Below, in pieces: positions 15,479 to 24,689 of a stretch of DNA of 64,000 nucleotides (positions are counted from its first letter, which is position 1; each line of letters opens with the position of its first letter). The position numbers and the translations under genes are program-made. The DNA is from Desulfovibrio desulfuricans (GTDB taxonomy: Bacteria > Desulfobacterota > Desulfovibrionia > Desulfovibrionales > Desulfovibrionaceae), in NCBI RefSeq assembly GCF_024460775.1, contig NZ_JANFYZ010000003.1, forward strand, positions 62,001 through 126,000. Reading direction: 5' to 3'. The notes below the pieces were generated by a model that was not told the origin of the DNA, did not search any database, and saw only the letters and a program-made list of their open reading frames with translations.

Positions 15479-17382
15479 CGGGCACTTGCCAAGTTGACGC
15501 CTCGCCTCTCACTCCCGAAGCCGGGCAGTGGGTCAAGGCCATGACCGATCGCATGTCCCATCGCGGACCCGACGGTGAAGGACAGTGGAGCAGCGGCCCG
15601 GTCTGCCTTGGACACAGGCGGCTCTCCATCATCGACCTTTCCGGCGGCGGCCAGCCCATGCACAGCGCCGATGGCCAGATGACCGTCACCTTCAACGGTG
15701 AAATATACAATTATGCCGAGCTTAAGGAACAGTTGACCGCCCTTGGCGGGCAATTTCAGACCAGCTCCGACACGGAAGTCATTCTTGAAGGCTACCGCAT
15801 TTGGGGGCCGGACTGTCTGGCCCGCTTTGACGGCATGTTTGCCTTTGCCCTGTGGGACAACCAGCAGCGCCGTCTGTTCTGCGCCCGCGACCGCTTTGGC
15901 AAAAAGCCCTTTTTCTATACCGTGCAGCACGGTAGGCTGTATTTTGCCTCCGAGCTGACCGGGATTGAACAGTTGCGCCATCTGAGCCTGACTATGAACC
16001 CGCAGGCCGTTATGCGCTATCTGGCCTACGAATATGTGCCCACGCCGCACAGCGTTTACACAGAGGTGCAGAGCCTGCCGCCTTCGCACATGTTGCTGCT
16101 GCAGGACGGCAACCTGAGCATTTCCCGCTACTGGGATATGCCCATGCCCGATGAATCCGACAGGCGCAGCGACAATGAGCTTTGCGAAGAACTGCGCTTT
16201 CTGCTCTCGCGGGCGGTGCGCCGCCGCATGGTCAGTGATGTGCCGCTGGGCGTCTTTCTTTCCGGCGGCATTGATTCTTCCATTGTGGCGGGGCTCATGG
16301 CCCGCCAGTCTTCCACGGCCATCAAGACATTTTCCATCGGTTTCAGCGAGGCCAGCTACGATGAGTCGCGCTATGCCCGCATCGTGGCCAAGGCCTTCGC
16401 CACCGACCACCATGAACGCGTGCTTTCCGCCGAAGAATGCGCGGATACACTGCCCGGCATCATCAGCCGCATGGACGTGCCCATGGCGGATGCGTCCGTT
16501 GCCCCCACATGGCTGCTTTCCGGCGTCACGCGCGAAAAGGTCACCGTGGCTCTTGGCGGCGACGGCGCGGACGAACTGTGGGCGGGGTACGAACACTATA
16601 TCGGCTTCAAGGTTGCCCAGTGGTACAATGCAGCCCCCTCTGCGCTGCGCAAAGGCATCATAGAACCGCTCGCGCAATTGCTGCCCTCCTCTGCGGGGTA
16701 CATCAACCCCCGCCTGGCCGTTGCCACATTCCTGCGGGCGGCGCACGCCCCGGCATGGCAGCGGGTGCAGACCATGCTCACGGCCTTTACGCCCGACATG
16801 CAGGAATCCATTCTGGACAGCGCTTTCAAGGCGCAACAGCCCGGCTTTCTGGCTCCCGAAGTTCTCTTTGCCCCCACGCGCGAACACTATGACCACTGGC
16901 AGCCGCAAAACGCCGCCACGCCGCTTGCCCGCGCTTTCCACGTATACGCCCGCCAGTTCATGCTTGATGATATTCTGGTCAAGGTTGACCGCTGCTCCAT
17001 GCTGCACAGCCTGGAGGTTCGCGCGCCGTTCCTAGACAAGGACGCGGCGGAATTTGCAGCCCGCCTGCCTGTGGGCAGGAAGCTGCACGGCTTCAAGCGC
17101 AAGTGGCTGCTCAAAAAGGCTTTTGCCGAGCTGCTGCCGGATGAAATCCTGTACCGCAACAAACGCGGCTTCCAGATTCCTGTGGCACAGTGGTTGCGTG
17201 GCCGCATGCGGCCCCTCATGGAAGACCTGCTGAGCGAATCCACCCTGAAGGCGCAGGGCATATTCAACCATCAGGCGGTTCGCGCCCTCATGGACGAGCA
17301 TGTCTCCGGCAGGGCCGACCTGCGCAAGCCCCTCTGGACGCTGCTGGTCTTCCAGCTGTGGTGGAGGGCTCGCCATCCCTGA
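15466..17382 (+). CDS. Glutamine-hydrolysing asparagine synthase family amidotransferase
   Basis: A 638-residue class II amidotransferase. Cys2 (MCGIAG) is the glutaminase nucleophile; the N-terminal domain includes HRGPDGEG and FNGEIYNY, and the synthetase half includes LSGGIDSSIV (ATP pyrophosphatase loop) and LGGDGADELWAGYEHY. Ammonia from glutamine is passed to an adenylated carboxylate. E. coli AsnB is about 554 residues. The longer form recurs in polysaccharide and exosortase-linked gene clusters, where it is thought to amidate a sugar acid or other carboxyl group. The 13-base overlap with glycosyltransferase B supports a role in the same pathway rather than bulk asparagine supply, but plain AsnB activity cannot be excluded. 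Confidence 0.88.
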   Translation: MCGIAGTCQVDASPLTPEAGQWVKAMTDRMSHRGPDGEGQWSSGPVCLGHRRLSIIDLSGGGQPMHSADGQMTVTFNGEIYNYAELKEQLTALGGQFQTSSDTEVILEGYRIWGPDCLARFDGMFAFALWDNQQRRLFCARDRFGKKPFFYTVQHGRLYFASELTGIEQLRHLSLTMNPQAVMRYLAYEYVPTPHSVYTEVQSLPPSHMLLLQDGNLSISRYWDMPMPDESDRRSDNELCEELRFLLSRAVRRRMVSDVPLGVFLSGGIDSSIVAGLMARQSSTAIKTFSIGFSEASYDESRYARIVAKAFATDHHERVLSAEECADTLPGIISRMDVPMADASVAPTWLLSGVTREKVTVALGGDGADELWAGYEHYIGFKVAQWYNAAPSALRKGIIEPLAQLLPSSAGYINPRLAVATFLRAAHAPAWQRVQTMLTAFTPDMQESILDSAFKAQQPGFLAPEVLFAPTREHYDHWQPQNAATPLARAFHVYARQFMLDDILVKVDRCSMLHSLEVRAPFLDKDAAEFAARLPVGRKLHGFKRKWLLKKAFAELLPDEILYRNKRGFQIPVAQWLRGRMRPLMEDLLSESTLKAQGIFNHQAVRALMDEHVSGRADLRKPLWTLLVFQLWWRARHP

Positions 17383-17393
17383 GCCTACTCCGC

Positions 17394-17421
17394 TTGCCAC
17401 CATCAACAGAGTGCTTATAGT
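17394..17421 (+). promoter_or_regulatory. Sigma-70 promoter for htpX
   Basis: TTGCCA, 16-base spacer, TATAGT, about 45 bases before the GAGAGGA site and ATG of htpX. It separates htpX from the biosynthetic operon ending at 17382. Confidence 0.55.
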
Positions 17422-17473
17422 GAAAGAAGCATGCGGAAAACCCGCAGCTTAAATCTGCTTGAGAGGAAAATGC

Positions 17474-18334
17474 ATGACCAGCCAGATCAAGACTGTTCTT
17501 CTGCTCGCCCTGCTTTCCGCCATTATAATCATGCTTGGCGGCCTGATGGGCGGGCGCACAGGCGTTATCTTTGCCTTTGGCCTAGCCCTGATCATGAACG
17601 TGGGCAGCTACTGGTATTCTGACAAGATAGTGCTTTCCATGTACCGCGCGCGCGAGCTTGCGCCGGAAGAAGCCCCCTATCTGCACAAAATTGTGGAAGA
17701 ACTTTCCCGCAACGCGGGTATTCCCAAGCCGCGCATCTGCGTGGTGCCTGAAGAAGCACCCAATGCTTTTGCCACGGGCCGCAACCCGGAGAATGCTGTT
17801 GTTGCCGTCACGGACGGCATCATGCGCCTGCTCTCGCCCGAAGAACTGCGCGGTGTGCTGGCGCACGAAATCGGGCACATCGTCAACCGCGACATTCTTA
17901 TTCAGACCATTGCGGGCGTTATGGGTTCCGCCATTGTGACCCTTGCCAATATCTTTCAGTTTACGGCTATTTTTGGCGGCAACCGCGATGAAGAAGGCGG
18001 CGGAACCAACCCCATTGCCGCCATAGCTCTGGCCCTGCTGGCGCCCATGGCTGCCGGGCTTATCCAGATGGCGATTTCACGCTCGCGCGAGTATCTGGCG
18101 GACGACACGGGCGCCGCGCTTTGCGGTCAGCCCCTGGCCCTTGCCGGGGCGCTGAACAAGCTGGGCATGGCAAGCGGCCAGATCCCCATGCAGGAAGGCA
18201 ACCCCAGCACGGAACAGATGTTCATTGTGACCCCCATGTACGCTCATGGCGGCATGGCAAGCCTCTTCAGCACCCATCCGCCCCTGGAAGAGCGCATTCG
18301 CCGTCTGCGCGAAATGGCCGCTTCGGGGCGCTGA
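17474..18334 (+). CDS. htpX: Membrane zinc metalloprotease HtpX
   Basis: A 286-residue M48B protease that degrades misfolded inner-membrane proteins under envelope stress. Two N-terminal membrane helices (about 5-24 and 29-46) precede the zinc motif HEIGH (H131, E132, H135). The third ligand lies in SREYLADDTGA, and two more hydrophobic helices lie between. Length and order match the family. Start: ATG at 17474 behind GAGAGGAAAATGC; an in-frame TTG at 17459 has no better site. A small lipoprotein gene follows after 24 bases and is probably co-transcribed. Confidence 0.95.
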   Translation: MTSQIKTVLLLALLSAIIIMLGGLMGGRTGVIFAFGLALIMNVGSYWYSDKIVLSMYRARELAPEEAPYLHKIVEELSRNAGIPKPRICVVPEEAPNAFATGRNPENAVVAVTDGIMRLLSPEELRGVLAHEIGHIVNRDILIQTIAGVMGSAIVTLANIFQFTAIFGGNRDEEGGGTNPIAAIALALLAPMAAGLIQMAISRSREYLADDTGAALCGQPLALAGALNKLGMASGQIPMQEGNPSTEQMFIVTPMYAHGGMASLFSTHPPLEERIRRLREMAASGR

Positions 18335-18358
18335 AACCACAGCACAATGAGGTAGATG

Positions 18359-18751
18359 ATGCACGTACGCCTTGTTTGCGCCGCCCTGTTGAGCCTTGCG
18401 CTGATGGCCTGTACCAAGGCGCAGCCAACGCAGGATACTGCGCCCATTCCCCCGGTTGAGCCTTGCCCATTTGTGTACGTCTACGCCCCTGGCAACTACA
18501 TTGTAGATATTGCCAGCGGCTCGGAAGTGATTCTTGACCCCGGCGTACAGGAGTTTGATCTTTTCTGCTCACCTGGCGAAGCACGGGCGGCTGTTAATGA
18601 AGCAGTGCGGCTCGGTGTTCTGACCGAGGGCGACTGGCGCATCTACCGGCTTGAAGGCTCTATGGAAGAGATCGGCCAACGGCAGCGCAACAACCAGCAT
18701 ACCCTCACCCGCATGACTCAGATTGTGGACTGGGTGGCTGAAGGTTTCTAA
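18359..18751 (+). CDS. Small predicted lipoprotein, function unknown
   Basis: About 130 residues. The signal peptide ends in the lipobox LALMAC, so the mature protein is probably membrane-anchored through Cys. The rest is a compact domain with three further cysteines or cysteine contexts (EPCPF, LFCSP) and no motif I recognise. Two ATGs lie in tandem (18356 and 18359); the second is better spaced from GAGG. It follows htpX by 24 bases and is followed by a strong terminator, so htpX and this gene form a two-gene unit. An envelope role linked to HtpX is possible but only by position. Confidence 0.7.
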   Translation: MHVRLVCAALLSLALMACTKAQPTQDTAPIPPVEPCPFVYVYAPGNYIVDIASGSEVILDPGVQEFDLFCSPGEARAAVNEAVRLGVLTEGDWRIYRLEGSMEEIGQRQRNNQHTLTRMTQIVDWVAEGF

Positions 18752-18774
18752 ACGCTGCATATGAATGAAATGCG

Positions 18775-18811
18775 AAAGCTCCGGGCATTTTCCATGTCCG
18801 GAGCTTTTTTG
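18775..18811 (+). terminator. Rho-independent terminator after the htpX unit
   Basis: AAAGCTCCGG and CCGGAGCTTT arms around a 13-base loop, running into T6. It may also serve the methyltransferase gene coming from the other strand, because the arms carry A- and T-runs on both sides. Confidence 0.85.
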
Positions 18812-18831
18812 TCTGCACTGGCAATATGGGC

Positions 18832-19695
18832 TCAGTTTTTGCGAAACACCATGGTCATCATATTGCCCCAGAACGGCGGCGACATCCCTTCCGGTTCATC
18901 CCCCCTATTTCTGGCTTCAATGGCCTTGTACAACGTCTGAACGTCTCTGGGCGGGTCTGCGTATGGGGTTTCTTCATAAAAGAAGGTCTGCCCGGCCGTG
19001 ACGCAACCCTGCGCAGCAAATTCTGCCGCCAGCGACTGCGGCGTGTAGCCCACGCAATCACACGGGGTCAAACTGAAGCGGAATTTGTTGCGGTAGACCT
19101 GATGGCAAAACGCTTCCATGTTGGGCTGCGCGGTCACGTACACATGGCCGCCAGGTGCAAGCAGGGAAGCCGCCTTGCTGAAAAAGCTGCGCGGCGCATG
19201 CACATACTGCAATACGCCGCGAAAAATAATCAGATCGTAACCGGGGGCTAAGTCCAGATCTGGAAAATATCCCTCCCGGACAGGATACCGCTGCGCAGCC
19301 TTCAAAGCCGCTTCATGGCCAAATTCCACCCCGCTGCACTCGTGCCCGGCAGCGGCAAACCAGTCCAGAAACAGGCCATCCGCACAGCCCACATCCAGCA
19401 CCCTGGCCCCGGGTTTCAGAAATTGCGCAATATACGCATAGTCCACCGCATACATGCGCTGCCGCAGGGCGCACTCCTCTTCCACTGCACTATGTTCACG
19501 GTTTTGATAGTCCTGCCAGTAGGCTGACAAACCCTCTGAGTTAAGTCGATGGTCGCAGTAGTACCCGCCGCAAGCGCACTTTTGCGCCATTACTCCCTCG
19601 CCAGCCTCATAGACTACCTGACTCTGTCTGCTGCCACAGACAGGACAGGCGTCAACACTTTCCAGATAGCGCCGTTCAAAAAACTCTTCTTCCAT
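18832..19695 (-). CDS. SAM-dependent methyltransferase with N-terminal zinc ribbon
   Basis: About 287 residues. An N-terminal Cys cluster, CPVCGS then CACGGYYC (about 15-45), looks like a zinc ribbon. A class I methyltransferase fold follows, with SAM motif I VLDVGCADGLFLDWF (about 92-106), the acidic SGVEFGHEA, and motif IV-like DLIIFRGVLQYV. The type resembles Methyltransf_23 proteins that often act on small molecules or sugars. Start: ATG 19695 behind GAGGAGGGAATT; the open frame extends 65 codons upstream but that part shows no coding character. It stands alone between the htpX terminator and the argJ terminator, so its substrate cannot be inferred. Confidence 0.75.
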   Translation of the reverse strand: MEEEFFERRYLESVDACPVCGSRQSQVVYEAGEGVMAQKCACGGYYCDHRLNSEGLSAYWQDYQNREHSAVEEECALRQRMYAVDYAYIAQFLKPGARVLDVGCADGLFLDWFAAAGHECSGVEFGHEAALKAAQRYPVREGYFPDLDLAPGYDLIIFRGVLQYVHAPRSFFSKAASLLAPGGHVYVTAQPNMEAFCHQVYRNKFRFSLTPCDCVGYTPQSLAAEFAAQGCVTAGQTFFYEETPYADPPRDVQTLYKAIEARNRGDEPEGMSPPFWGNMMTMVFRKN

Positions 19696-19879
19696 AATTC
19701 CCTCCTCAAAAACACTAAAGCTCCTCTGGCCTGCCTGTCCAGCATGTCTGCGAGAACTGGAGGCAGAAATCATGACGTGCAGAAAAATCGCATCTGCATG
19801 CAGCATGGAAGGTGTAAACGCATGGGCGCATCCTTCCATGTCAGGCAAGTATCGGTGAAAATGTAGGGAGATACAGCAA

Positions 19880-19923
19880 AAGCCCCGCAACGCGCAGGCA
19901 GGGCCTGATGCGGTGCGGGGCTT
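19880..19923 (-). terminator. Terminator downstream of argJ
   Basis: AAGCCCCGCA and TGCGGGGCTT arms (10 bp) with a 24-base loop; on the minus strand the stem ends in CTTTTG. It lies 38 bases past the argJ stop. The rest of 19696-19961 holds no gene that I can support. Confidence 0.65.
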
Positions 19924-19961
19924 GATACGGTCAATGACAAGTGTGAAGTGATGGAGAAAAC

Positions 19962-21149
19962 TTATGAACGGTAGTCAGAGTTCAGGGTCACGTATTCATG
20001 ACCAAGGTCGGAAGCCTGGAAATTGTAGAAACCGGAACCGCCGCCCAGATCGATCTCCACCTGTACGTCCTTGGCCTTGAGCAGTTCGGCCAGGGCGTCT
20101 TCCTTGTCTTCATTGACAGGGCAGCCCAGACGGAAGCGCTCAATGCCGCACAGTTTCATGCTGACCCTGGAGGGGTCAAACTTTGCGCCGCTGTAGCCAA
20201 CAGCCGTCACTATGCGGCCCCAGTTGGCATCGCCGCCGTAAATGGCGGTCTTTACCAGCTGTGAATGCCCCACGCTGCGCGCCACAGTGCGGGCATCGTC
20301 ATCGCTGGCGGCGCCCGTCACGGTGATGTGGATAACCTTGCTGGCTCCTTCGCCATCCATAACCAGCATATGCGACACAGTGCCAAGGATATCGGTAAGT
20401 GCTTCTTCCAGCAGCGCCAGATCTGCCGCACTTTCAGCAGCAACGCCAGACGCGCCGTTGGCAAGGCCCAGGATGGTGTCGTTGGTGGAGGTATCGCCGT
20501 CAACGCTCACGCGGTTGAAGGTTTTCTCCACGGCACGGCCAAACATGGCCTGCCAGGGATCGCGCGCCACCTTGGCGTCAGTAAGCGCCACGCAGAGCAT
20601 GGTTGCCATGTTAGGGCAGATCATGCCCGCGCCCTTGGCCATCACGGTAAGGCGCGCAGTGCCGCCTGCGAGCGTAACCTCGCGCATGGAAAATTTGGGA
20701 AAGGCATCCGTGGTCATAAAGGCTCGTGTAAAGCCCTCCGCATCTCGGGTGCCTATATTGCTGACCAGTTTGGGCACTGCATCAAGCCACAAATCCATCT
20801 TGAGATGCGCGCCCACAACGCCTGTAGAAAGGGGCAATATTTCATCGGCCTCAAGCCCGGTAAGGCCAGCCACCATAGCCTGCGTGGCGCGGCAGTTGGC
20901 AAGGCCCTCAGCGCCGGTGCAGGCGTTGGCCTGACCGGAATTAGCCAGAACAGCGCGGGCGGTGCCCCGGCTTGCCAGTATCTCCTGACACACCAGCACA
21001 GGGGCGGCTTTGAACAGGTTTTGGGTGAACATGCCCGCCAGCACGGCGGTTGTGTCTGAAACTATAATGCCAAGGTCGTCCCGGCCAGCCTTTTTGAAAT
21101 TGGCAGCCGCAGCCCCAGCCCTGAAACCCTTTGGCAGATCGTCCTGCAT
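19962..21149 (-). CDS. argJ: Bifunctional ornithine acetyltransferase / N-acetylglutamate synthase ArgJ
   Basis: A 395-residue enzyme of arginine biosynthesis. It moves the acetyl group from N-acetylornithine to glutamate and may also acetylate glutamate from acetyl-CoA. The self-cleavage site is the conserved KGAGMICPNMATML, where the Thr of ATML becomes the N-terminal nucleophile of the beta chain. Other landmarks are STGVVGAHL and VDGDTSTNDT. Start: ATG 21149 preceded by GGAGTAG; a GTG lies directly upstream and is a possible alternative. It is a single-gene unit with its own candidate promoter and terminator. Whether it is bifunctional cannot be read from sequence. Confidence 0.95.
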   Translation of the reverse strand: MQDDLPKGFRAGAAAANFKKAGRDDLGIIVSDTTAVLAGMFTQNLFKAAPVLVCQEILASRGTARAVLANSGQANACTGAEGLANCRATQAMVAGLTGLEADEILPLSTGVVGAHLKMDLWLDAVPKLVSNIGTRDAEGFTRAFMTTDAFPKFSMREVTLAGGTARLTVMAKGAGMICPNMATMLCVALTDAKVARDPWQAMFGRAVEKTFNRVSVDGDTSTNDTILGLANGASGVAAESAADLALLEEALTDILGTVSHMLVMDGEGASKVIHITVTGAASDDDARTVARSVGHSQLVKTAIYGGDANWGRIVTAVGYSGAKFDPSRVSMKLCGIERFRLGCPVNEDKEDALAELLKAKDVQVEIDLGGGSGFYNFQASDLGHEYVTLNSDYRS

Positions 21150-21211
21150 CACCTACTCCATCACATCGTTGACTGTGCCGTGATGCCCCAACAGGGTGCG
21201 AAGCCTCACGC

Positions 21212-21240
21212 AATATAGCAAATCCAAGTTTCCGTTACAG
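21212..21240 (-). promoter_or_regulatory. Candidate extended -10 promoter for argJ
   Basis: On the minus strand: CTGTAA, 17 bases, TATATT, with TGC just before the -10 (extended -10). It lies about 63 bases before the argJ ATG. Confidence 0.45.
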
Positions 21241-21301
21241 CAGAATGCCCTTTTCTTGCCCTGCCAACAACAGCTAATTTCAGTGCCCGCCACAAGCAAG
21301 A

Positions 21302-21332
21302 CGGGGGAGAAAGCTCACCGCTTCCTCCCCCG
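21302..21332 (-). terminator. Terminator after fusA
   Basis: CGGGGGAGAAAGC and GCTTCCTCCCCCG (plus-strand reading; 13 pairs, one wobble) with a 5-base loop, 40 bases beyond the fusA stop. The downstream T-tract (TCTTGCTTG) is weak. Confidence 0.6.
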
Positions 21333-21371
21333 CTGTATAAAGCCTTGAGCGGCTAGGCCGCCAGGCTCAGA

Positions 21372-23450
21372 TTATGTACGGCTCTTCTGGATTTCTTCGG
21401 CAATGGCCTGGGGCACGCGTTCGTAGTGATCGAACTGCATGGTGAAGGTGGCGCGGCCCTGAGTGCGCGAACGCAGGTCAGTGGCATAGCCGAACATGGC
21501 GGAAAGCGGCACCTGAGCGCGCACGCTCTGCGCGCCGCCAGCGCGGGCTTCCATGCTCTGCACGCGGCCACGGCGGCCATTGAGGTCGCCCATGACGTCG
21601 CCGAGGTATTCTTCAGGGGTAACCACTTCCACGTCCATGATGGGTTCGAGCAGCACAGGGGTAGCCTTGCGCATGCCGTCCTTGATGGCCATGGAGCCAG
21701 CCACGTAGAAGGCCTGTTCCGAGGAGTCGACTTCGTGGTACGAACCGAACACCAGGGTCACCTTCACGTCCACCACGGGGAAGCCAGCGAGCACACCGGA
21801 CTTCAGGGCATCGTTAATACCCTTGTCCACAGCGGGGATGTATTCCTTGGGAATGACGCCGCCGGTGATGGCGTTTACGAACTGGTAACCGTTGCCGGGG
21901 TTGGGCTCAACGTCGATGACAACGTGACCGTACTGACCGCGACCACCAGACTGCTTGGCGTACTTGAGGTCCGACTTGGCAGGCTTGGAGATGGTTTCGC
22001 GGTAGGCAACCTGGGGCTTGCCCACGTTGGCGTTCACGCCGAATTCGCGGGTGAGGCGGTCAACGATGATTTCCAGATGCAGTTCGCCCATGCCGGCGAT
22101 CAGGGTCTGGTTGGTTTCATCATCGCCCTTCACGCGGAACGAGGGGTCTTCCTTGGCCAGCTTGTTCAGAGCGGCGGAAAGAGCGTCGCGGTCGGCCTTG
22201 GTCTTGGGCTCGATGGCAACTTCGATAACCGGATCAGGAATGTTCAGCGATTCCAGAATGACTTCGCGCTTTTCGTCGCACAGGGTGTCGCCGGTGGAGG
22301 CGTTTTTCAGACCCACCAGAGCCACGATGTCGCCAGCGCCAGCCCATTTCACGTCTTCACGCTTGTTGGCGTGCATCTTCAGGATGCGGCCAATGCGTTC
22401 GCGCTTGCCGGTGTTGGCGTTGTACACGGTCATGCCGGATTCAAGGAAACCGGAGTAAATGCGGAAGAAGGACAAGTGACCGATGAAGGGGTCGGAGAAA
22501 AGCTTGAACACCAGACCGGCAAGGGGTTCCTTGTCGTCGCAATGGCATTCCACAATTTCTTCGGGCTTGCCGGCAATGTGGCCGGGCATGGGCGGGATGT
22601 CCACCGGAGAAGGCAGGTAGTCCACCACGGCGTCCAGCAGGGGCTGCACACCCATGTTGCGGAAGGCGGAACCCAGCAGCACCGGCACGATGTTGCGGGC
22701 AATGGTGGCCTTGCGGATGCAGGAAATGATTTCTTCTTCGGAAAGGGTCTCGCCGCCAAGGTACTTTTCGAGCAGGGCTTCGTCTTCCTCGGCCACGGCT
22801 TCCAGCATCTCGTGATGCTTTTCGTCGTAAAGATCCTTCATGTCGGCAGGCACGTCTTCAACGCTGAATTCCGCGCCCTTGGAGCTTTTGTCAAAACGGA
22901 TGGCATGCCCGCGCACCAGATCCACCACGCCTTCAAATTTGTCTTCGCTGCCGATGGGCAACTGCAACGGCACGGCCTTGGCGCCAAGGCGGTCGTGAAT
23001 CATCTCCACGCAGCGGAAGAAGTTGGCGCCGATACGGTCCATCTTGTTCACAAAGCAGATGCGGGGGACATTGTAGCGGTCAGCCTGACGCCACACGGTT
23101 TCAGACTGGGGTTCCACGCCGGCAACAGCGTCGAACACGCACACGGCACCGTCGAGCACGCGCAGCGAACGTTCCACTTCAATGGTGAAGTCCACGTGGC
23201 CGGGGGTGTCGATGATGTTAACGCGGCAGTCCTTCCAGAAGCAGGTGGTGGCGGCAGAGGTAATGGTAATGCCGCGTTCCTGTTCCTGCTCCATCCAGTC
23301 CATGGTGGAGGCGCCGTCGTGCGTTTCGCCGATCTTGTGGTTAACGCCGGTATAGAAAAGAATGCGTTCGGTGGTGGTAGTCTTGCCTGCGTCAATATGG
23401 GCCATAATGCCAATATTGCGCTGTTTGTTTACAGCAACGGTGCGGGACAC
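21372..23450 (-). CDS. fusA: Elongation factor G
   Basis: A 692-residue ribosomal translocase GTPase. The G domain starts with [16 protein letters not shown] (P-loop), then DTPGHVDF and NKMDRIGA. Domain IV carries the family's GGRGQYGHV region, and the C-terminus holds the EF-G fold ([17 protein letters not shown]). Full length. The start codon is GTG behind a strong GGAGGAAACACC. It is the last gene of the rpsL-rpsG-fusA group; no tuf follows, since argJ is next. The 102-base gap to rpsG shows no obvious promoter, so it is probably co-transcribed with the ribosomal genes. Confidence 0.98.
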   Translation of the reverse strand: MSRTVAVNKQRNIGIMAHIDAGKTTTTERILFYTGVNHKIGETHDGASTMDWMEQEQERGITITSAATTCFWKDCRVNIIDTPGHVDFTIEVERSLRVLDGAVCVFDAVAGVEPQSETVWRQADRYNVPRICFVNKMDRIGANFFRCVEMIHDRLGAKAVPLQLPIGSEDKFEGVVDLVRGHAIRFDKSSKGAEFSVEDVPADMKDLYDEKHHEMLEAVAEEDEALLEKYLGGETLSEEEIISCIRKATIARNIVPVLLGSAFRNMGVQPLLDAVVDYLPSPVDIPPMPGHIAGKPEEIVECHCDDKEPLAGLVFKLFSDPFIGHLSFFRIYSGFLESGMTVYNANTGKRERIGRILKMHANKREDVKWAGAGDIVALVGLKNASTGDTLCDEKREVILESLNIPDPVIEVAIEPKTKADRDALSAALNKLAKEDPSFRVKGDDETNQTLIAGMGELHLEIIVDRLTREFGVNANVGKPQVAYRETISKPAKSDLKYAKQSGGRGQYGHVVIDVEPNPGNGYQFVNAITGGVIPKEYIPAVDKGINDALKSGVLAGFPVVDVKVTLVFGSYHEVDSSEQAFYVAGSMAIKDGMRKATPVLLEPIMDVEVVTPEEYLGDVMGDLNGRRGRVQSMEARAGGAQSVRAQVPLSAMFGYATDLRSRTQGRATFTMQFDHYERVPQAIAEEIQKSRT

Positions 23451-23552
23451 GGTGTTTCCTCCATACTGCGGATGCGGTGTGGTGCAAAGCCGACGCCGCT
23501 TCCTTGCGGACGCGGCGTCGGGCTGAATTCAGATAAAAAACGGAAGGCCCTC

Positions 23553-24023
23553 TTACCAGCGGTAGTGAGCGAAAGCCTTGTTCGCGTCGGCCATGCGGTG
23601 CGTGTCTTCACGCTTTTTCACCGCGCCGCCGCGACCGTTGAAAGCATCCAGCAGTTCGGCGGAAAGTTTGGCAGTCATGCCTTTTTCACCGCGCGAACGG
23701 GCATAGTTGATAAGCCAGCGGATCGACAGGGAGACCTGACGTTCCGGGCGCACTTCCATGGGCACCTGGTAGGTGGCGCCGCCAACGCGGCGGGCCTTGA
23801 CTTCCATGTGGGGCTTCACGTTGTCCAGGGCCTTTTCAAAGGCGCGCATGGGTTCTTCGCCCGTCTTTTCAGCCAGGGTCTCAAGGGAGCTGTAGAAAAT
23901 CTTTTCGGCTGCACCCTTCTTGCCGTCGAACATAAGCCTGTTCACAAACTTGGTGACAAGGCGGCTGGAGTACAACGGATCGGGCAGCACTTCCCTCTTC
24001 GGGATAGGACCTTTACGGGGCAT
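23553..24023 (-). CDS. rpsG: 30S ribosomal protein S7
   Basis: A 156-residue 16S rRNA 3'-domain assembly protein, full length for the bacterial family. It begins [16 protein letters not shown] and contains the conserved [14 protein letters not shown] beta-hairpin and RWLINYAR segments. It lies between rpsL (110 bases upstream) and fusA. In many bacteria S7 represses this operon by binding its mRNA; no S7-binding structure was recognised in the gap here. Confidence 0.98.
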   Translation of the reverse strand: MPRKGPIPKREVLPDPLYSSRLVTKFVNRLMFDGKKGAAEKIFYSSLETLAEKTGEEPMRAFEKALDNVKPHMEVKARRVGGATYQVPMEVRPERQVSLSIRWLINYARSRGEKGMTAKLSAELLDAFNGRGGAVKKREDTHRMADANKAFAHYRW

Positions 24024-24133
24024 GGGGTTTCTCCTTCATGCTTGTTTTGCGGCGGCACCAAACCCCGCGGCGACCGGCGCTCCCCATGGGAAGCAGCCAG
24101 GCGGGCCGCATGGCACGCGCCGAAAGAATAAAA

Positions 24134-24505
24134 CTACTTGGGACGCTTGGCGCCGTACTTGGAACGGCTCTTGCGACGATCGGCCACGCCGGACGTATCA
24201 AGGGTACCGCGCACGATGTGGTAACGGACACCGGGCAAGTCTTTTACACGACCGCCGCGGATGATGACCACGGAGTGTTCCTGAAGGTTGTGGCCTTCGC
24301 CGGGGATGTAGGCCGTAACTTCGATACCGTTGGTCAGGCGCACACGGGCGACCTTACGCAGAGCCGAGTTAGGCTTTTTCGGGGTGGTGGTGTAAACGCG
24401 GGTGCAAACGCCACGGCGCTGCGGGCAAGCCTGCAGGGCGGGGGTCTTCTTGCGCTTCACCACGGCCTTCCGCTCGATGCGGATAAGCTGGTTAATCGTG
24501 GGCAT
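24134..24505 (-). CDS. rpsL: 30S ribosomal protein S12
   Basis: A 123-residue decoding-centre protein, full length. It contains PTINQLIR at the start, the [15 protein letters not shown] loop with lysines at the positions altered in streptomycin-resistant strains (wild-type here), and [14 protein letters not shown], where the modified aspartate lies. It is the first gene of the str-type group. GGAGGGAAATA precedes the ATG. The 5' leader carries a perfect 19-bp hairpin. Confidence 0.98.
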   Translation of the reverse strand: MPTINQLIRIERKAVVKRKKTPALQACPQRRGVCTRVYTTTPKKPNSALRKVARVRLTNGIEVTAYIPGEGHNLQEHSVVIIRGGRVKDLPGVRYHIVRGTLDTSGVADRRKSRSKYGAKRPK

Positions 24506-24564
24506 TATTTCCCTCCATATGGGATATTGCGCTCAAAAAAGAGCTTTTTGAACGACAGGACATA

Positions 24565-24610
24565 GCGTGTCCGCCGAGGCCTGTCAATAGGCAGGCCTCG
24601 GCGGACACGC
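24565..24610 (-). repeat. Perfect 19-bp inverted repeat at the 5' end of the rpsL leader
   Basis: The arm GCGTGTCCGCCGAGGCCTG (24565-24583) and its exact complement (24592-24610) flank an 8-base loop. Neither strand has a T-run next to it, so it is not a standard terminator. The candidate str promoter places the transcript start almost at its outer base, which would make it a 5'-terminal mRNA hairpin 60 bases ahead of rpsL. Confidence 0.7.
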
Positions 24611-24618
24611 GCACAAAA

Positions 24619-24646
24619 AAATTATTTTTATACCAAAGGCTGACAA
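24619..24646 (-). promoter_or_regulatory. Candidate promoter of the rpsL-rpsG-fusA group
   Basis: On the minus strand: TTGTCA, 16 bases, TAATTT, in an A/T-rich tract. The start would fall near 24611-24613, directly before the 19-bp hairpin. Confidence 0.45.
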
Positions 24647-24689
24647 AAAAACAAGCTGTTAGCCAACGGGCGGCATCAGTAAGTCCGTT

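Noticed and set aside
21426-24131. A 900-codon plus-strand open frame opposite fusA and rpsG
   Set aside because: It covers the complementary strand of two certain genes and part of their gap; no motif, and composition is that of an antisense shadow.
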